Assembly (NCBI GenBank): GCA_038206385.1 | Contig: JBBRAW010000001.1 | Location: forward strand, 1-64,000 | Source of the DNA: JANXSD01 sp038206385 | Lineage (GTDB): Bacteria; Bacteroidota; Bacteroidia; AKYH767-A; OLB10 | Direction of reading: 5' to 3' | Length of the DNA: 64,000 bases | Shown here: in pieces, positions 1-9,880 of the stretch | Layout: each line of letters opens with the position of its first letter | How positions within the stretch are numbered: the first letter of the stretch is position 1 | The notes under the pieces: model-generated | Database searches by the model: none | What the model saw: the letters and a program-made list of their open reading frames with translations, nothing else | What the model was told of the DNA's origin: nothing | Translations under genes and position numbers: made by a program

Positions 1-303
1 AATACGAACCGAATCCATGTAAAAGCTTTTACAGCACTTGCCAATAAGCAATTTGGGAAAGGCGTTTTTGAGTCTACATTTGAGCAACATTATTATTCAT
101 GCGACATCAGAATGAGAAAGCCTGATGGAGAAATTTTCGAAAAAGTATTAAACGACAATCAACTTGATCGTACTAAAACTTTATTTATTGATGATAGCAT
201 TCAACATATTGAAGGTGCATTAAAAATTAATCTGCCTGCAGAGTGGTTACAATTAGAGAAAGGTGAAACGATAGAAATGAAATATGCTTCCTTGCTAAGG
301 TGA
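1..303 (+). CDS. HAD-family hydrolase, C-terminal part (5' end outside window)
   Basis: The frame is open from base 1 to the stop at 301-303, so only the last 100 residues are present. They begin with NTNRIH, typical of the HAD motif II region (SNT), and continue with RKPDGEIF (the motif III lysine) and TLFIDDS (motif IV, the acidic Mg-binding pair). This is the usual end of a YihX-like HAD phosphatase, a soluble enzyme acting on small phosphorylated metabolites. The first ATG in the visible part, at 112, is internal to the domain and is not the start. The substrate cannot be told. Family assignment is firm; the motif I nucleophile lies outside the window. Confidence 0.85.
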   Translation, partial: NTNRIHVKAFTALANKQFGKGVFESTFEQHYYSCDIRMRKPDGEIFEKVLNDNQLDRTKTLFIDDSIQHIEGALKINLPAEWLQLEKGETIEMKYASLLR

Positions 304-312
304 AAAATTTAT

Positions 313-717
313 TTAGCTTTTAAAATAATTATTCAACATTCGCATTTGAGAAAAAGTCCAGCTAATATAAAAAAGCATGATTGGCACTGCAATGTAATTT
401 GCATATTCCCATTTTTTATTGGAAAGGATTATAAATATTACCATTAGCAAGGACAATATTTGTTCAATGGATTTAAATGAAAATTTTTCTTCAGCAATTT
501 CTCCTACCTCAAGGTTCTCGCTTTTCAATTTCAATTTTGCATTGATCCAAAATGCAATAGCTATCCATGCGATGGACATTAGCACATAAACATATAATAA
601 TGACGAGAAAGGTTCTTGCTTCTTGAACGCAAAATAAATTAAGAAAGCAGAAATAGCTAATCCATAAATACCATTTCTATTAAATTTAATGCCAAAGTAT
701 TTTGCGCGTTCGTACAT
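313..717 (-). CDS. small four-helix membrane protein, unknown function
   Basis: A 134-residue protein with about four hydrophobic segments (roughly residues 17-32, 39-58, 85-101 and 105-124). A short charged loop with several Lys/Glu lies between the second and third. No catalytic motif is visible and I do not recognise the family. It is convergent with the HAD gene, with 9 bp between the stops, and stands alone. It is probably an inner membrane protein. The reading frame is well formed and free of long competing frames, so the gene call is fairly safe. Confidence 0.6.
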   Translation of the reverse strand: MYERAKYFGIKFNRNGIYGLAISAFLIYFAFKKQEPFSSLLYVYVLMSIAWIAIAFWINAKLKLKSENLEVGEIAEEKFSFKSIEQILSLLMVIFIILSNKKWEYANYIAVPIMLFYISWTFSQMRMLNNYFKS

Positions 718-792
718 GTATTTTTTTCCGATTTAATTTTAATAGCAATCCTCAATTATAGTATTTCCCATCTATCTGCTTTACCTATAACT

Positions 793-2073
793 TCAACGTT
801 TAATTATATTCAATTCTCCCCATGAAATGCCTTCCGTATTATGTACCTGACTCTCCATTTTTTTCTTTGAATCATAACGAAATTCTTTTGGTATCTCCTT
901 TAAGTTTTGCGTTTCCATTTTATTGATTGCAAGAAGACCTTCCACATAAATATCAGATACATCATTTTTCTTAAACCAATATTCTCTCTCTAATTTAACT
1001 TGCAAATTAAATTGAAAGTTTTGTGGATACCATTTCTTGTTTACTTCTTGATAACTTACCTTTTGATTAAACTGAGGATTACTAACGCTATATCCAGCTA
1101 AAAAAATTACTGGTCGATACATCAAAGGAATTACGAATTCTGCATTAAAATCAATATTAACGATTGCATAAGAATTTAAGTCAATAAAAATTTTCCCTTC
1201 TGTCCTTGCATTATCTACTTTACCATCGGATTTAAAGTTAATCACAACTACTTCATTTCCCTGATAAGTTGTAGGAGCACCGAATGAATATTCAAAATCT
1301 TTCAGCTTTGTAGTATCTAAAAAATCAGGTTCTTCTTTTAATAAATCGAGCGCAAGAATTTTATCTGGTCCGCCAAACATGTCTGCAACGGTTTTCTTCT
1401 CTTTCGCTTCTTCCGCTGTAACATTTTTACCATTGGCCTTATCTTTTTCTAATTTAGCTTCCTTCTTACGTTCCTTCGATTCACGCTTTTCTTTCATGAA
1501 GGCGATTTCTCTTTCTTCAGCTTTACGATACAATAATAATTGATGTTGATTCTTAACGGTGTCTTGATAGTTTGGATAATATGTTTTTACGATTGCCTCA
1601 TCAAAATTTATTATTTGTTTGTTCTCTATTACTTTTCTCCTGAAATATCCATCTGAAACGAAAGGCTTATCAGGATAATTTATTTTTACATATCGCATTG
1701 CCAATCGGATATAATCTTGTGCTGCAAGTGGGCGAATGGTAACTTCTTTTAATTCAAATGCATTCGATTGTAATTCTACTGAAATGCTTTTATCAATCTT
1801 CTCTAACGCATAATAAGCCGGTTTGTAACCTAGTGAATTAACCACTATGGTATCCACAACTATTGAATCTGGAATATAAAAATCAAACTCTCCATTTTCG
1901 TTCGTTGTAGTTCCAAGAAAATTTTTCTTTAATGAAATTGAAATAAAAGGAAGTGGGTTTTTTGTAACAGCATCTTTCACAGTGCCGCTCACTAATCGTT
2001 GTTTTTGTGCTTGAGCTACTGATGCAACAAGTAACAAAATAATCGAGTAAATTAAAACTTTAACAATTCTCAT
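793..2073 (-). CDS. secreted carboxypeptidase-regulatory-like domain protein
   Basis: A 426-residue protein with a clear signal peptide (residues 1-22, ending VAQAQ). A carboxypeptidase-regulatory-like (CarboxypepD_reg) beta-sandwich follows at about residues 27-110 (VSGTVKDAVTKNPLPFISIS, then TTNENGEFDF). This domain is common at the N-terminus of Bacteroidota outer-membrane proteins. The middle (about 180-230) is very rich in Lys and Glu and probably helical or coiled. The C-terminal part is beta-rich and resembles the shorter relatives of DUF5686 proteins, but it lacks a long beta-barrel. It is likely periplasmic or attached to the outer membrane. No enzymatic motif is seen. Function unknown. 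Confidence 0.7.
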   Translation of the reverse strand: MRIVKVLIYSIILLLVASVAQAQKQRLVSGTVKDAVTKNPLPFISISLKKNFLGTTTNENGEFDFYIPDSIVVDTIVVNSLGYKPAYYALEKIDKSISVELQSNAFELKEVTIRPLAAQDYIRLAMRYVKINYPDKPFVSDGYFRRKVIENKQIINFDEAIVKTYYPNYQDTVKNQHQLLLYRKAEEREIAFMKEKRESKERKKEAKLEKDKANGKNVTAEEAKEKKTVADMFGGPDKILALDLLKEEPDFLDTTKLKDFEYSFGAPTTYQGNEVVVINFKSDGKVDNARTEGKIFIDLNSYAIVNIDFNAEFVIPLMYRPVIFLAGYSVSNPQFNQKVSYQEVNKKWYPQNFQFNLQVKLEREYWFKKNDVSDIYVEGLLAINKMETQNLKEIPKEFRYDSKKKMESQVHNTEGISWGELNIIKR

Positions 2074-2107
2074 AATAAGAAATACTATTTATGTTTAGTA
2101 AAATATT

Positions 2108-2659
2108 TTAAGCGAAATATTCATCTTTTAAGAGCGAAAAAGCGAACGAGTCCTGATACACATCATCTTTACAAAAATGTTTACGTAAGCAACCTTCTTC
2201 CGTAAAGTTGAATTTTTTCATAACCCTTAAAGATGCGGTATTAGTTGGTCCCACAAATGCTTCAATCCTATTTAACTTCATTGTTTCGAAACCATATTTA
2301 ATTATTGGCAGAAGTGCTTCCGACATAATTCCTTTTCTCTTCCAACTATCATTATTCAAAACATAAAACAATTCAGCTCTTGCATGTTGCAAATACCATG
2401 TATGATACCCGCACATTCCAATCACATCCGATGTAATTTTATCGATTAGATGAAAGTACAATACCGTTTTGTTATAGGTAGCAATCCCATTTTCGAAACG
2501 AGATTTTTCTTGTAATAATTCTTCGGCAGAATTAAATCCAAAAAATACCATTAATTCATAGTCATTATATTCCTTGAAAACGAATTCATATACTGCGGGA
2601 TTTGCTAATCGAAGCAATAGTCGATCGGTAGTAAGAATTGTTGTTTTTAATTGTTTCAT
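2108..2659 (-). CDS. GNAT-family N-acetyltransferase (RimJ/RimL-like)
   Basis: A 183-residue protein of standard length for the RimJ/RimL branch. It opens with a TTDRLLLRL motif typical of Acetyltransf_3 proteins. The acetyl-CoA pyrophosphate-binding loop is visible around residue 108 (WKRKGIMSEAL), followed by RIEAFVGPTNTASLRVMKKF near residue 131, which is characteristic of the family. It probably moves an acetyl group from acetyl-CoA to an amine or a protein N-terminus. The substrate is not predictable. It lies 34 bp upstream of the preceding minus-strand gene and could share its transcript. Confidence 0.85.
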   Translation of the reverse strand: MKQLKTTILTTDRLLLRLANPAVYEFVFKEYNDYELMVFFGFNSAEELLQEKSRFENGIATYNKTVLYFHLIDKITSDVIGMCGYHTWYLQHARAELFYVLNNDSWKRKGIMSEALLPIIKYGFETMKLNRIEAFVGPTNTASLRVMKKFNFTEEGCLRKHFCKDDVYQDSFAFSLLKDEYFA

Positions 2660-2717
2660 CTTTCAAAGTAAAATTCAAATCCTCTTTTTAATGATCGATA
2701 AAACATAAATCAAAATT

Positions 2718-3905
2718 TTATTTTATCACTTTCAATTCTTTACCGATTTTAGTAAACGCTGTGATCGCCTTATCAATATGATGACGTTCATGCGCAGCGG
2801 AAATTTGTACACGTATTCGTGCATTACCTTTTGCAACTACAGGATAAAAGAAACCGATGACATAAATTCCTTCTTCTAATAATTTCGCAGCAAAATCTTG
2901 CGCAAGCTTCGCTTCGTACAACATAATTGGAACGATTGGATGTTCGCCCGGCTTAATATCGAATCCAGCCTCTGTAATTTTTGCTCTAAAATATTTTGTG
3001 TTTTCCCAAAGCTTATCGCGCAATGCAGAAGATTCACTTAACATATCAATCACTGCATTTGATGCGCCAACAATACTTGGAGTTAATGAATTTGAAAATA
3101 AATACGGACGAGATCGTTGGCGTAATATTTCTATCACTTCTTTCTTCGATGAAGTAAAACCACCCATCGCACCACCGAGTGCTTTCCCTAATGTGCCTGT
3201 GATAATATCTACACGTCCCATCACATTACGGTACTCGTGCGTACCACGACCAGACTTGCCCATAAAACCAGAAGCATGGCATTCGTCAATCATCACTAAA
3301 GCATTGTACTTATCAGCAAGGTCACAAATTTTATCTAGCTGTGCTATTGTTCCGTCCATTGAAAAAACACCATCACTAACAATAATTCTTTGACGAAGAT
3401 TTTGTGTTGCTTGCAACTGAACTTCTAAATCGGCCATATCATTATGCTTAAAACGATAGCGCTGTGCTTTACATAAACGTACACCATCAATTATGGAAGC
3501 GTGATTTAACTCATCAGAGATAATTGCATCTTGATCATTAAACAGTGGCTCGAATATTCCTCCGTTTGCATCAAAAGCAGCCGCATATAAAATGGTATCT
3601 TCTGTTCCTAAAAATTTAGAAAGTTTTTGTTCTAACTCTTTATGAATATCCTGTGTACCACAAATAAAACGTACACTCGACATTCCAAAACCATGCGTAT
3701 CAATTGCTTCTTTAGCTGCTTCAATAACTTTAGGATGTGATGATAATCCAAGATAATTATTTGCGCAAAAATTTATAACTTCTTTTCCATTTGCTGTGAT
3801 GTCGGCAGCTTGCGGAGTTGAAATTACACGCTCTGCTTTATAAAGTCCTGCCTCACGAATGTCGGTCAATTCTTTTTCAAGAATGGGTTGCAATGTATTG
3901 TACAT
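2718..3905 (-). CDS. kbl: 2-amino-3-ketobutyrate CoA ligase (glycine C-acetyltransferase)
   Basis: A 395-residue PLP enzyme of the alpha-oxoamine synthase family. It cleaves 2-amino-3-oxobutyrate with CoA to glycine and acetyl-CoA in threonine breakdown. Family signatures are INFCANNYLGL near the start, SDELNHASIIDGVRL, MIDECHASGFMG, and the PLP lysine in GTLGKALGG (about Lys241), close to Lys244 in the E. coli enzyme. The start is placed at the ATG at 3905. An upstream in-frame ATG at 3968 would add 21 atypical hydrophobic residues and would lie inside the terminator hairpin of the preceding gene. Threonine dehydrogenase, the usual partner, is not in the window. Confidence 0.95.
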   Translation of the reverse strand: MYNTLQPILEKELTDIREAGLYKAERVISTPQAADITANGKEVINFCANNYLGLSSHPKVIEAAKEAIDTHGFGMSSVRFICGTQDIHKELEQKLSKFLGTEDTILYAAAFDANGGIFEPLFNDQDAIISDELNHASIIDGVRLCKAQRYRFKHNDMADLEVQLQATQNLRQRIIVSDGVFSMDGTIAQLDKICDLADKYNALVMIDECHASGFMGKSGRGTHEYRNVMGRVDIITGTLGKALGGAMGGFTSSKKEVIEILRQRSRPYLFSNSLTPSIVGASNAVIDMLSESSALRDKLWENTKYFRAKITEAGFDIKPGEHPIVPIMLYEAKLAQDFAAKLLEEGIYVIGFFYPVVAKGNARIRVQISAAHERHHIDKAITAFTKIGKELKVIK

Positions 3906-3954
3906 GATCTGATTTTTAGAGTTTGTAAAACTAATTAATTCCCGCTTTATAATT

Positions 3955-4003
3955 ATAAAAAAATTCACCGATCCATCCTCAAATGAGAATAGATCGGTGA
4001 ATT
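3955..4003 (-). terminator. rho-independent terminator of the 4040-5833 lipoprotein gene
   Basis: A 12-bp perfect inverted repeat (3962-3973 with 3992-4003, arm AATTCACCGATC) encloses an inner CTCA/TGAG stem. On the minus strand it is followed by a run of seven T. It lies just past the stop of the lipoprotein gene and just before kbl, and it helps fix the kbl start downstream of it. Confidence 0.8.
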
Positions 4004-4039
4004 ATAAACTTAAACTGTAATTTGTAGTAAGTAAAGGCT

Positions 4040-5833
4040 TTAGTTATCTCTATGAATACTAAAGTTGGAAGAAAGTGTTCCAGAAATTGGTATACCATTA
4101 TTAGTAAGGATAACATCTCCCAAAAATGCACCATTAATATTTCCACCTATAGCGCAAGCATTACTGATAGTTGTAGTTCCTGTTCCATGAGGATCAGCGG
4201 CAATTGAATACGTTTGCCCGTTAGAAATCATTGTACCTGTTATGTTACTATTTGTAATATTCCAAAAATAAGATCCATTAGCATAATTGGGAATATTTAG
4301 ATTGATAGTTGCTGTATTTCCGGTGATGCTATCATAGTTTGAAAATACAATAGCTTGATTAGGTGTAGTGCCTGTAACTGAGCAACCAGAAACTTGAAAA
4401 GAAGAAGCGATTGATCCAACCAATGAACTATTAAATACCAATTGCAAATTATTATTTGTTGATAGCGTATCGCACAATGAAATATTTCCTGTTGAATATT
4501 GTTGACCGAGAGTGGTAGCATTTACAGAAGCATTTCCTGTACGAACACCTTTATAGGTAAGAATAGAATAAACCCCAACTGTATTCACATGAAAATGAAA
4601 AACACCTGTTGTAGTTACTTGATAATCGACGAGTGCATTTGTTTGATCGAAACAAAGTACTGTTGCACCAGTTGAAGAATTATTACAATCGACAATAGTT
4701 CCATTAATGTTAATTCCACAATTCGCAGTTGTAAATATTAAATCAGGAACAACAGCACTTGCTCCTACAGCTAGGTTTACAATTTCAGATTGAGTTTGCA
4801 AACTGTTATAATAATTAATATTATACATTCCCAAAAGCGTAACAGCGTATCCTGAGAGAATTGATCCTGAGTAAAACCCATTTGCATTAGTTGTCTCGTA
4901 ACCTCCACCTATGCCCGATATATAAGCACTTACATACGCATTTGCTATCGGATTTCCATTGCAATCTTTTACATAGCCTGAAACATAAGCCCGTGGAGAA
5001 GTGAAATCACAATTCCACCAGGTAAAATGTGCTACATCTGCTTTGTATGTATTTCCTGTTTTTGTTGCAGTTCCTTCTTCTTTCCATTTACCACTAGCAT
5101 CATCAAAATACCACAATGCAATTGTTGATGGAGCAGCACTTATTTGATTTGCAGCAATTGGAAAAGTAAGATTCGCTTTTTTTCCTGATGCAATTTTTAA
5201 AGTATTTCCCGACTGATCTTTCATCACCACTCCAACCATTCCGTAAGTTTGCAGAATACCATCTTTACCCGATTGATCAATAGCAATGAGATCGCTTCCT
5301 GGCACTTTCAATCCTAGCTTTGCATCATCACTTGCCAATTCATGCATACAAATATTTACCGATCCTGAATAAATATTTCCATTTGCATCAGCGAAAGCAT
5401 TTGCAGGAAAATTTACAGAAGCTCCCGATGATAATGTTACCAATCCACCTGTTGAAGCATTTATTACTTGCGTAGATGCGGCACTAAATAAAGTAAGATT
5501 TCTATATGTAACAATTCCTTTGCTCGGATGACAAGTACCTACTTGATTCCAGAAACCAGATTTAGAAACTAAAATTAATGCGCGGTCTTTTGTAAGGTCA
5601 ACATTTTCGATGAGATAAATTCCCCATTGATTTGTAACTGCTGATAGTCCGCCGGCATTAACTGTAGCGCCTGAAACTGGATTTCCTTGTTCATCAAAAA
5701 CACGTCCTGATATTGACGTATTGACTTTTTCTCCTGTAGAAATCGAAGGATTTCCTGAATTGCCATCATCCTTTTTACATCCGCTCCACCCTATCATCAG
5801 AATGGAAATAATAATTAATAAGCGTGATTTCAT
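4040..5833 (-). CDS. large lipoprotein with carboxypeptidase-regulatory-like domains
   Basis: A 597-residue protein with a lipoprotein signal: a hydrophobic N-terminus ending in WSGC, with Cys19 as the expected lipidated residue followed by Lys-Lys-Asp-Asp. Two carboxypeptidase-regulatory-like repeats are visible, at about 41-115 (SGRVFDEQGNPVSGATV) and about 279-350 (VSGYVKDCNGNPIANAYVSA). Between them is a beta-rich segment with a YFDDASGKWKEEGT motif, seen in many Bacteroidota surface lipoproteins. The remainder is low-charge, Thr/Asn/Ser-rich beta structure. It is probably surface-exposed or periplasmic with a binding or structural role. No enzyme motif is seen. A strong terminator follows it. 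Confidence 0.75.
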   Translation of the reverse strand: MKSRLLIIISILMIGWSGCKKDDGNSGNPSISTGEKVNTSISGRVFDEQGNPVSGATVNAGGLSAVTNQWGIYLIENVDLTKDRALILVSKSGFWNQVGTCHPSKGIVTYRNLTLFSAASTQVINASTGGLVTLSSGASVNFPANAFADANGNIYSGSVNICMHELASDDAKLGLKVPGSDLIAIDQSGKDGILQTYGMVGVVMKDQSGNTLKIASGKKANLTFPIAANQISAAPSTIALWYFDDASGKWKEEGTATKTGNTYKADVAHFTWWNCDFTSPRAYVSGYVKDCNGNPIANAYVSAYISGIGGGYETTNANGFYSGSILSGYAVTLLGMYNINYYNSLQTQSEIVNLAVGASAVVPDLIFTTANCGININGTIVDCNNSSTGATVLCFDQTNALVDYQVTTTGVFHFHVNTVGVYSILTYKGVRTGNASVNATTLGQQYSTGNISLCDTLSTNNNLQLVFNSSLVGSIASSFQVSGCSVTGTTPNQAIVFSNYDSITGNTATINLNIPNYANGSYFWNITNSNITGTMISNGQTYSIAADPHGTGTTTISNACAIGGNINGAFLGDVILTNNGIPISGTLSSNFSIHRDN

Positions 5834-5975
5834 CTTGTTTTGGTTTTAGGTTAATTACTCAATAAATTGTGTGTGGCAATTCATCTACTCTCAAATATAG
5901 TTTAAATTTTGAGACAAGGAGGCTTTATGTTGATAAAATACAAAATATTTAAGAATGCCATAGTTACTTTATGGA

Positions 5976-7103
5976 CTAAATTAGCTGATACTTTTTCCCT
6001 GGCAACGCTTTCAGCAAACCTTTCATTTCCATACCAAGCAATACGCTGGAGAGTTTTGTGAACGGCCATTGAAGATCCATTGCAAGACTATCAATATCTG
6101 CTTTCGAATTATTTTCAAGTATTTTTACAAGCGATTCTTCATCACCATTTAAATCAACAAATAATTGTTTTTGAATTGCTTTAGATACAATTTCTTTTTC
6201 AAGATTTGCTGTACGTTCCCAACCCATCAAATAAGAAACATCAGCAGCAGAAGTAATCAACGCTGCTCTATTTATTTTGATCAAATTATTACATCCCTCA
6301 CTATATTGATCGTCCAATCTTCCTGGTACAGCAAATACATCGCGCGAATAACTGTGTGCAATATCAGCAGTGATTAACGCTCCACCTTTCTTTGCGGCTT
6401 CAATAACAATTACTGCATCACAAATGCCAGCAACAATACGATTTCTCGAGGGGAAATTTTCCCGATCAGGATTTGTATTACTTGGATACTCCGTTAATAA
6501 TCCACCACATTTTAACATCTTCGCTGCTGTTGATCGATGATGACTCGGATAAATTCTATCCAGACCATGCGCCATTACTGCAATAGTTGGAATGTCAACT
6601 TTGAGTGCTGCACGATGCGCGTGAATATCGATACCATAAGCCAAACCACTCACAATTGTTACGTCGAGTGTTGCGAGTTCTTCGATTAATTTATCAGTAA
6701 TATTTTTTCCATAATCAGATGCATTACGCGTTCCAACTATCGCAATAATTCTACTTTTATTTATATCAACATTACCTTTAAAATACAATAAAATTGGCGC
6801 ATCATGACAATGCTTTAAACGTTGCGGATAATTTTCATCGAGATAAAAATAGGTTTGGATATTATGCTTCAAAATAAATTCTACTTCCTCATCAGCGCGA
6901 GCAAAAGGAGAATGTTTTTTAATTTTCTCAGCAGTTTTAGGTCCGATTTCAGGAATCTTTTCCAACGCTTTTAATTTCTGCTTGAAGACCGCTTCCACGC
7001 TTCCGCAATAGCTTACGAGGTTACGCGCTAATACGGGGCCTACGTTCGGCAATAGCGACAAGGCAATTCGATACTTGAGTTCGTCTGTTGGTTTCATCAT
7101 CAT
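5976..7103 (-). CDS. dprA: DNA-processing protein DprA
   Basis: A 375-residue DprA/Smf protein, which binds incoming single-stranded DNA and loads RecA during natural transformation. An N-terminal helix-hairpin-helix-like region (about 12-70) precedes the Rossmann-like domain. Signatures there are GTRNASDYG, SGLAYGIDIHAHRAAL, TEYPSNTNPDRENFPSRNRI and KKGGALITADIAHSYSRDVF. The C-terminal 65 residues form the usual winged-helix (DML1-like) domain. Three ATG codons stand in tandem at the start; the first is used here. A TATTTTTG box on the minus strand (7160-7153) could be its promoter. comF, another competence-associated family, is also in the window (50.9 kb). Confidence 0.95.
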   Translation of the reverse strand: MMMKPTDELKYRIALSLLPNVGPVLARNLVSYCGSVEAVFKQKLKALEKIPEIGPKTAEKIKKHSPFARADEEVEFILKHNIQTYFYLDENYPQRLKHCHDAPILLYFKGNVDINKSRIIAIVGTRNASDYGKNITDKLIEELATLDVTIVSGLAYGIDIHAHRAALKVDIPTIAVMAHGLDRIYPSHHRSTAAKMLKCGGLLTEYPSNTNPDRENFPSRNRIVAGICDAVIVIEAAKKGGALITADIAHSYSRDVFAVPGRLDDQYSEGCNNLIKINRAALITSAADVSYLMGWERTANLEKEIVSKAIQKQLFVDLNGDEESLVKILENNSKADIDSLAMDLQWPFTKLSSVLLGMEMKGLLKALPGKKYQLI

Positions 7104-7215
7104 AAATTTGCTAATGCGGGATATAAAAAATCACCAAGTAGCATTTCTGTTGCAAAAATACTTTTATGTTTCGAAAATACATCGCATCTTTTCACCTGAT
7201 TTGAAAAATATATTC

Positions 7216-9531
7216 ATGATGTCATTTATCAATACTAAAAATCACGGCAGGATTAGTAGAAAACTGATCATAACTGCTATGCAGCTATGCCTTGCGCTTG
7301 TATTTCTTTTTACCATAACCTGCTCAGCACAAGAAAGTTCTGTTACAGGAAATATCAGAGATGCATCCACTTTTGAAAGTTTACCTGGAGTTTCTATCGT
7401 ACTTCAACCAGGCAAAATTGATATCACAACGAATCCACAAGGTGACTACATTATCCATTTGAACGCGGGTGATTATATGATGCAAGTGCATTCGCTGGGT
7501 TATGAAGCGCAAGAAAAACAGATTTCAGTTAAAGCTGGCGATAATTTAAAAATCGATTTTCGCTTAAAATCAACAAGTATTGAGATGTCGACTGTTGTGG
7601 TGAGTGCTGGAAAATTCGAACAGAAATTGGATGAAGTGGTCGTTTCGATGGAAGTTTTGAAGCCTGCACAAATTGAAAATAGTAATCAAACAACGATGGA
7701 AACGGCAATTGAAAAAGTACCCGGCGTAACCGTAATTGATGGTCAAGCGAATATTCGTGGTGGAAGTGGATTTAGTTATGGAGCTGGTAGTCGCGTGTTG
7801 GTTTTAGTAGACGACTTACCTTTGCTTGCCGCAGATGCGAATGATGTGAAGTGGAGTTTTTTACCAATAGAAAATATTGAACAAGTAGAAATTTTAAAAG
7901 GCGCTTCCTCCGCTTTGTTTGGTTCATCAGCATTGAATGGTGTTATTAATTTACGCACTGCATTTCCAAAAGATACTGCTCAAACAATTTTTAATTTTTA
8001 TACTGGAGTTTATGATACACCATCCAACAAAGACATGAAATGGTGGAAGAATAATTCTCAAGCAACGACGGGTGTAAACTTTTCTCACCGACAAAAATTT
8101 AAGCAATTGGATGTTGTTATTGGTGGACATTATTTTGATGATAATGGTTATCGCCAAAGTGAAACAGAAAAAAGATATCGCCTGAATACAAATTTACGTT
8201 ATCGCTTTAAAAATATTCAAGGATTGAGTGCTGGTATTGCAGCAAATGTTCAACGCAGTGAAGGTGGATTATTTTTATTATGGGCGAATGATACAACAGG
8301 CGCGTTAACACCTTTAGGTGGATTAGATTCGGCGACAACCACGATCAGTATTTACACTACCACAAGAGCAACGTTTGATCCTTATATAACGTATGTTGGA
8401 AAATCAAGTAGCCATCGAATTCGTACCCGCTATTTTTTAACGAACAATAAAAATAATACTAACCAAGAAGCAAAATCAGAAATCTATTATGGCGAATATT
8501 TATTTCAACATCACTTCAAAGATTTACTAACATGGTCGTTGGGATTAAGTGCAAGTAATTCAAAAGTTAGTGGTGATCTTTATAGCAAGCAATCAGGAGA
8601 TAATAATGCTGCATATACACAAGTTGATTTGAAATACAAACGCTTTAATGTTTCTGCAGGATATCGAATTGAACAAGGAAGAATTTCTTCAGAAAAATTA
8701 AAAGCGCAACAATTATTTAGAGCCGGAGCAAGTTATCAATTACTAAAAGCAACGCATCTTCGCACATCCTTCGGACAAGGGTTTAGGTTTCCTTCGATAG
8801 CAGAAAAATTTATACGAACACAAGTTGGAAGTATTGTAGTATATCCTAATGATTCATTAAAAAGTGAAACGGGATGGTCGGCAGAAATCGGTATTCGACA
8901 AGGAATAAAAATTAATAATTGGCGTGGATTAATTGATGTAAGTTATTTTCAAACTGAATACAAAGACATGATGGAATTTACTTTTGGTGTTTGGGGAAAG
9001 CCCACGGATCCTTCAGGAGGATTTGGATTTAAATCGACAAATATTGGAAACACGAAAATTACAGGTTGTGAAATTTCTATTTCTGGAGATGGAAACTTTG
9101 GTGCATTTCATCAATTATTTTTAGCAGGATTCACATATATCAATCCTATCCAAAAAGATTTTAATGATAGCATTGATACTTTAAAAAATACTGCAAATTA
9201 TAACGTATTGAAATATCGTTATCGTAGAATGTGGAAATTTGATTCTGAAACTTCTTATAAAAGATTTAGCATTGGTTTGAGTGCTCGCTATTATAGTTTT
9301 ATGGAAAATATCGATGCGATTTTTGAAGCGGTGATTCCTGGTGTGAAAACGTATCGTAAAAATCATCAAAATGGTGATTGGATTTTCGATGCCAATTTAA
9401 CTTTCAAAGCTCGTAAAAATATGCGTTTAGGTGTAGTTGTAAAAAATGCTTTCAACCACGAATACATGACCCGACCAGCGGATTTACAGCCACCAAGAAG
9501 CTTCGTTGTGCAATGCATGATTAATCTTTAA
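7216..9531 (+). CDS. TonB-dependent outer-membrane receptor
   Basis: A 771-residue receptor. A signal peptide (ending near FTITCSAQ) is followed by a carboxypeptidase-regulatory-like domain (VTGNIRDASTFESLPGVSIV). Next comes a plug domain (IEKVPGVTVIDGQANIRGG, then VLVLVDDLPL and EQVEILKGASSALFGSSALNG) and a 22-strand-type beta-barrel that ends in a hydrophobic VVQCMINL. It would carry an unidentified ligand (siderophore, cobalamin or peptide) across the outer membrane using TonB energy. The frame is open back to 7075, but the ATGs at 7216/7219 are preferred because they leave a normal signal sequence and avoid overlap with divergent dprA. It may be cotranscribed with the next two genes. Confidence 0.92.
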   Translation: MMSFINTKNHGRISRKLIITAMQLCLALVFLFTITCSAQESSVTGNIRDASTFESLPGVSIVLQPGKIDITTNPQGDYIIHLNAGDYMMQVHSLGYEAQEKQISVKAGDNLKIDFRLKSTSIEMSTVVVSAGKFEQKLDEVVVSMEVLKPAQIENSNQTTMETAIEKVPGVTVIDGQANIRGGSGFSYGAGSRVLVLVDDLPLLAADANDVKWSFLPIENIEQVEILKGASSALFGSSALNGVINLRTAFPKDTAQTIFNFYTGVYDTPSNKDMKWWKNNSQATTGVNFSHRQKFKQLDVVIGGHYFDDNGYRQSETEKRYRLNTNLRYRFKNIQGLSAGIAANVQRSEGGLFLLWANDTTGALTPLGGLDSATTTISIYTTTRATFDPYITYVGKSSSHRIRTRYFLTNNKNNTNQEAKSEIYYGEYLFQHHFKDLLTWSLGLSASNSKVSGDLYSKQSGDNNAAYTQVDLKYKRFNVSAGYRIEQGRISSEKLKAQQLFRAGASYQLLKATHLRTSFGQGFRFPSIAEKFIRTQVGSIVVYPNDSLKSETGWSAEIGIRQGIKINNWRGLIDVSYFQTEYKDMMEFTFGVWGKPTDPSGGFGFKSTNIGNTKITGCEISISGDGNFGAFHQLFLAGFTYINPIQKDFNDSIDTLKNTANYNVLKYRYRRMWKFDSETSYKRFSIGLSARYYSFMENIDAIFEAVIPGVKTYRKNHQNGDWIFDANLTFKARKNMRLGVVVKNAFNHEYMTRPADLQPPRSFVVQCMINL

Positions 9532-9563
9532 AAGTGTAATTTGTGAGAGATCGAATCATCATT

Positions 9564-9857
9564 ATGAAAACGCTGCCTGCTTCCGCGATGGCGCTATTTC
9601 CATTTATCTTAATTCATCGATCAACGATTCCTGCTGGTGAAAAATTATTAAATCATGAACGCATACATCTGCAACAGCAACGTGAATTGTTAATTATCCC
9701 TTTTTATATTTGGTATGGATTAGAATATTTATTTTACAGAATAAAATTTAAAAGTCATTACAAAGCATATCGAGCAATTCGATTTGAAAAAGAAGCATAC
9801 AACAACGACGGAAATTTATCATATCTAAAAAATAGAAAACATTACAATTATTTTTAA
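9564..9857 (+). CDS. small HExxH protein, possible membrane metalloprotease-like
   Basis: A protein of about 97 residues. The motif NHERIHLQQQ matches the zinc-binding HExxH pattern, and FEKEAY near the C-terminus could supply a third acidic ligand, as in gluzincins. Between them is a hydrophobic, aromatic segment (IIPFYIWYGLEYLFY). It is much shorter than characterised HExxH peptidases, so it may be a minimal membrane peptidase or only look like one. I used the ATG at 9564; a GTG at 9543 would add seven residues. It lies 32 bp after the receptor and 23 bp before the papain-like gene, so an operon is likely. Function is inferred from the motif alone. Confidence 0.6.
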   Translation: MKTLPASAMALFPFILIHRSTIPAGEKLLNHERIHLQQQRELLIIPFYIWYGLEYLFYRIKFKSHYKAYRAIRFEKEAYNNDGNLSYLKNRKHYNYF

Positions 9858-9880
9858 GACATTTAGCAAATAAATTAATT

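Noticed and set aside
3906..3968. Longer N-terminus for kbl from the ATG at 3968
   Set aside because: The extension lies on the arm of a terminator hairpin and its T run and adds 21 residues not expected for this enzyme.
7075..7215. Start of the TonB-dependent receptor at 7075
   Set aside because: It would overlap divergent dprA and put about 47 residues before the signal peptide.
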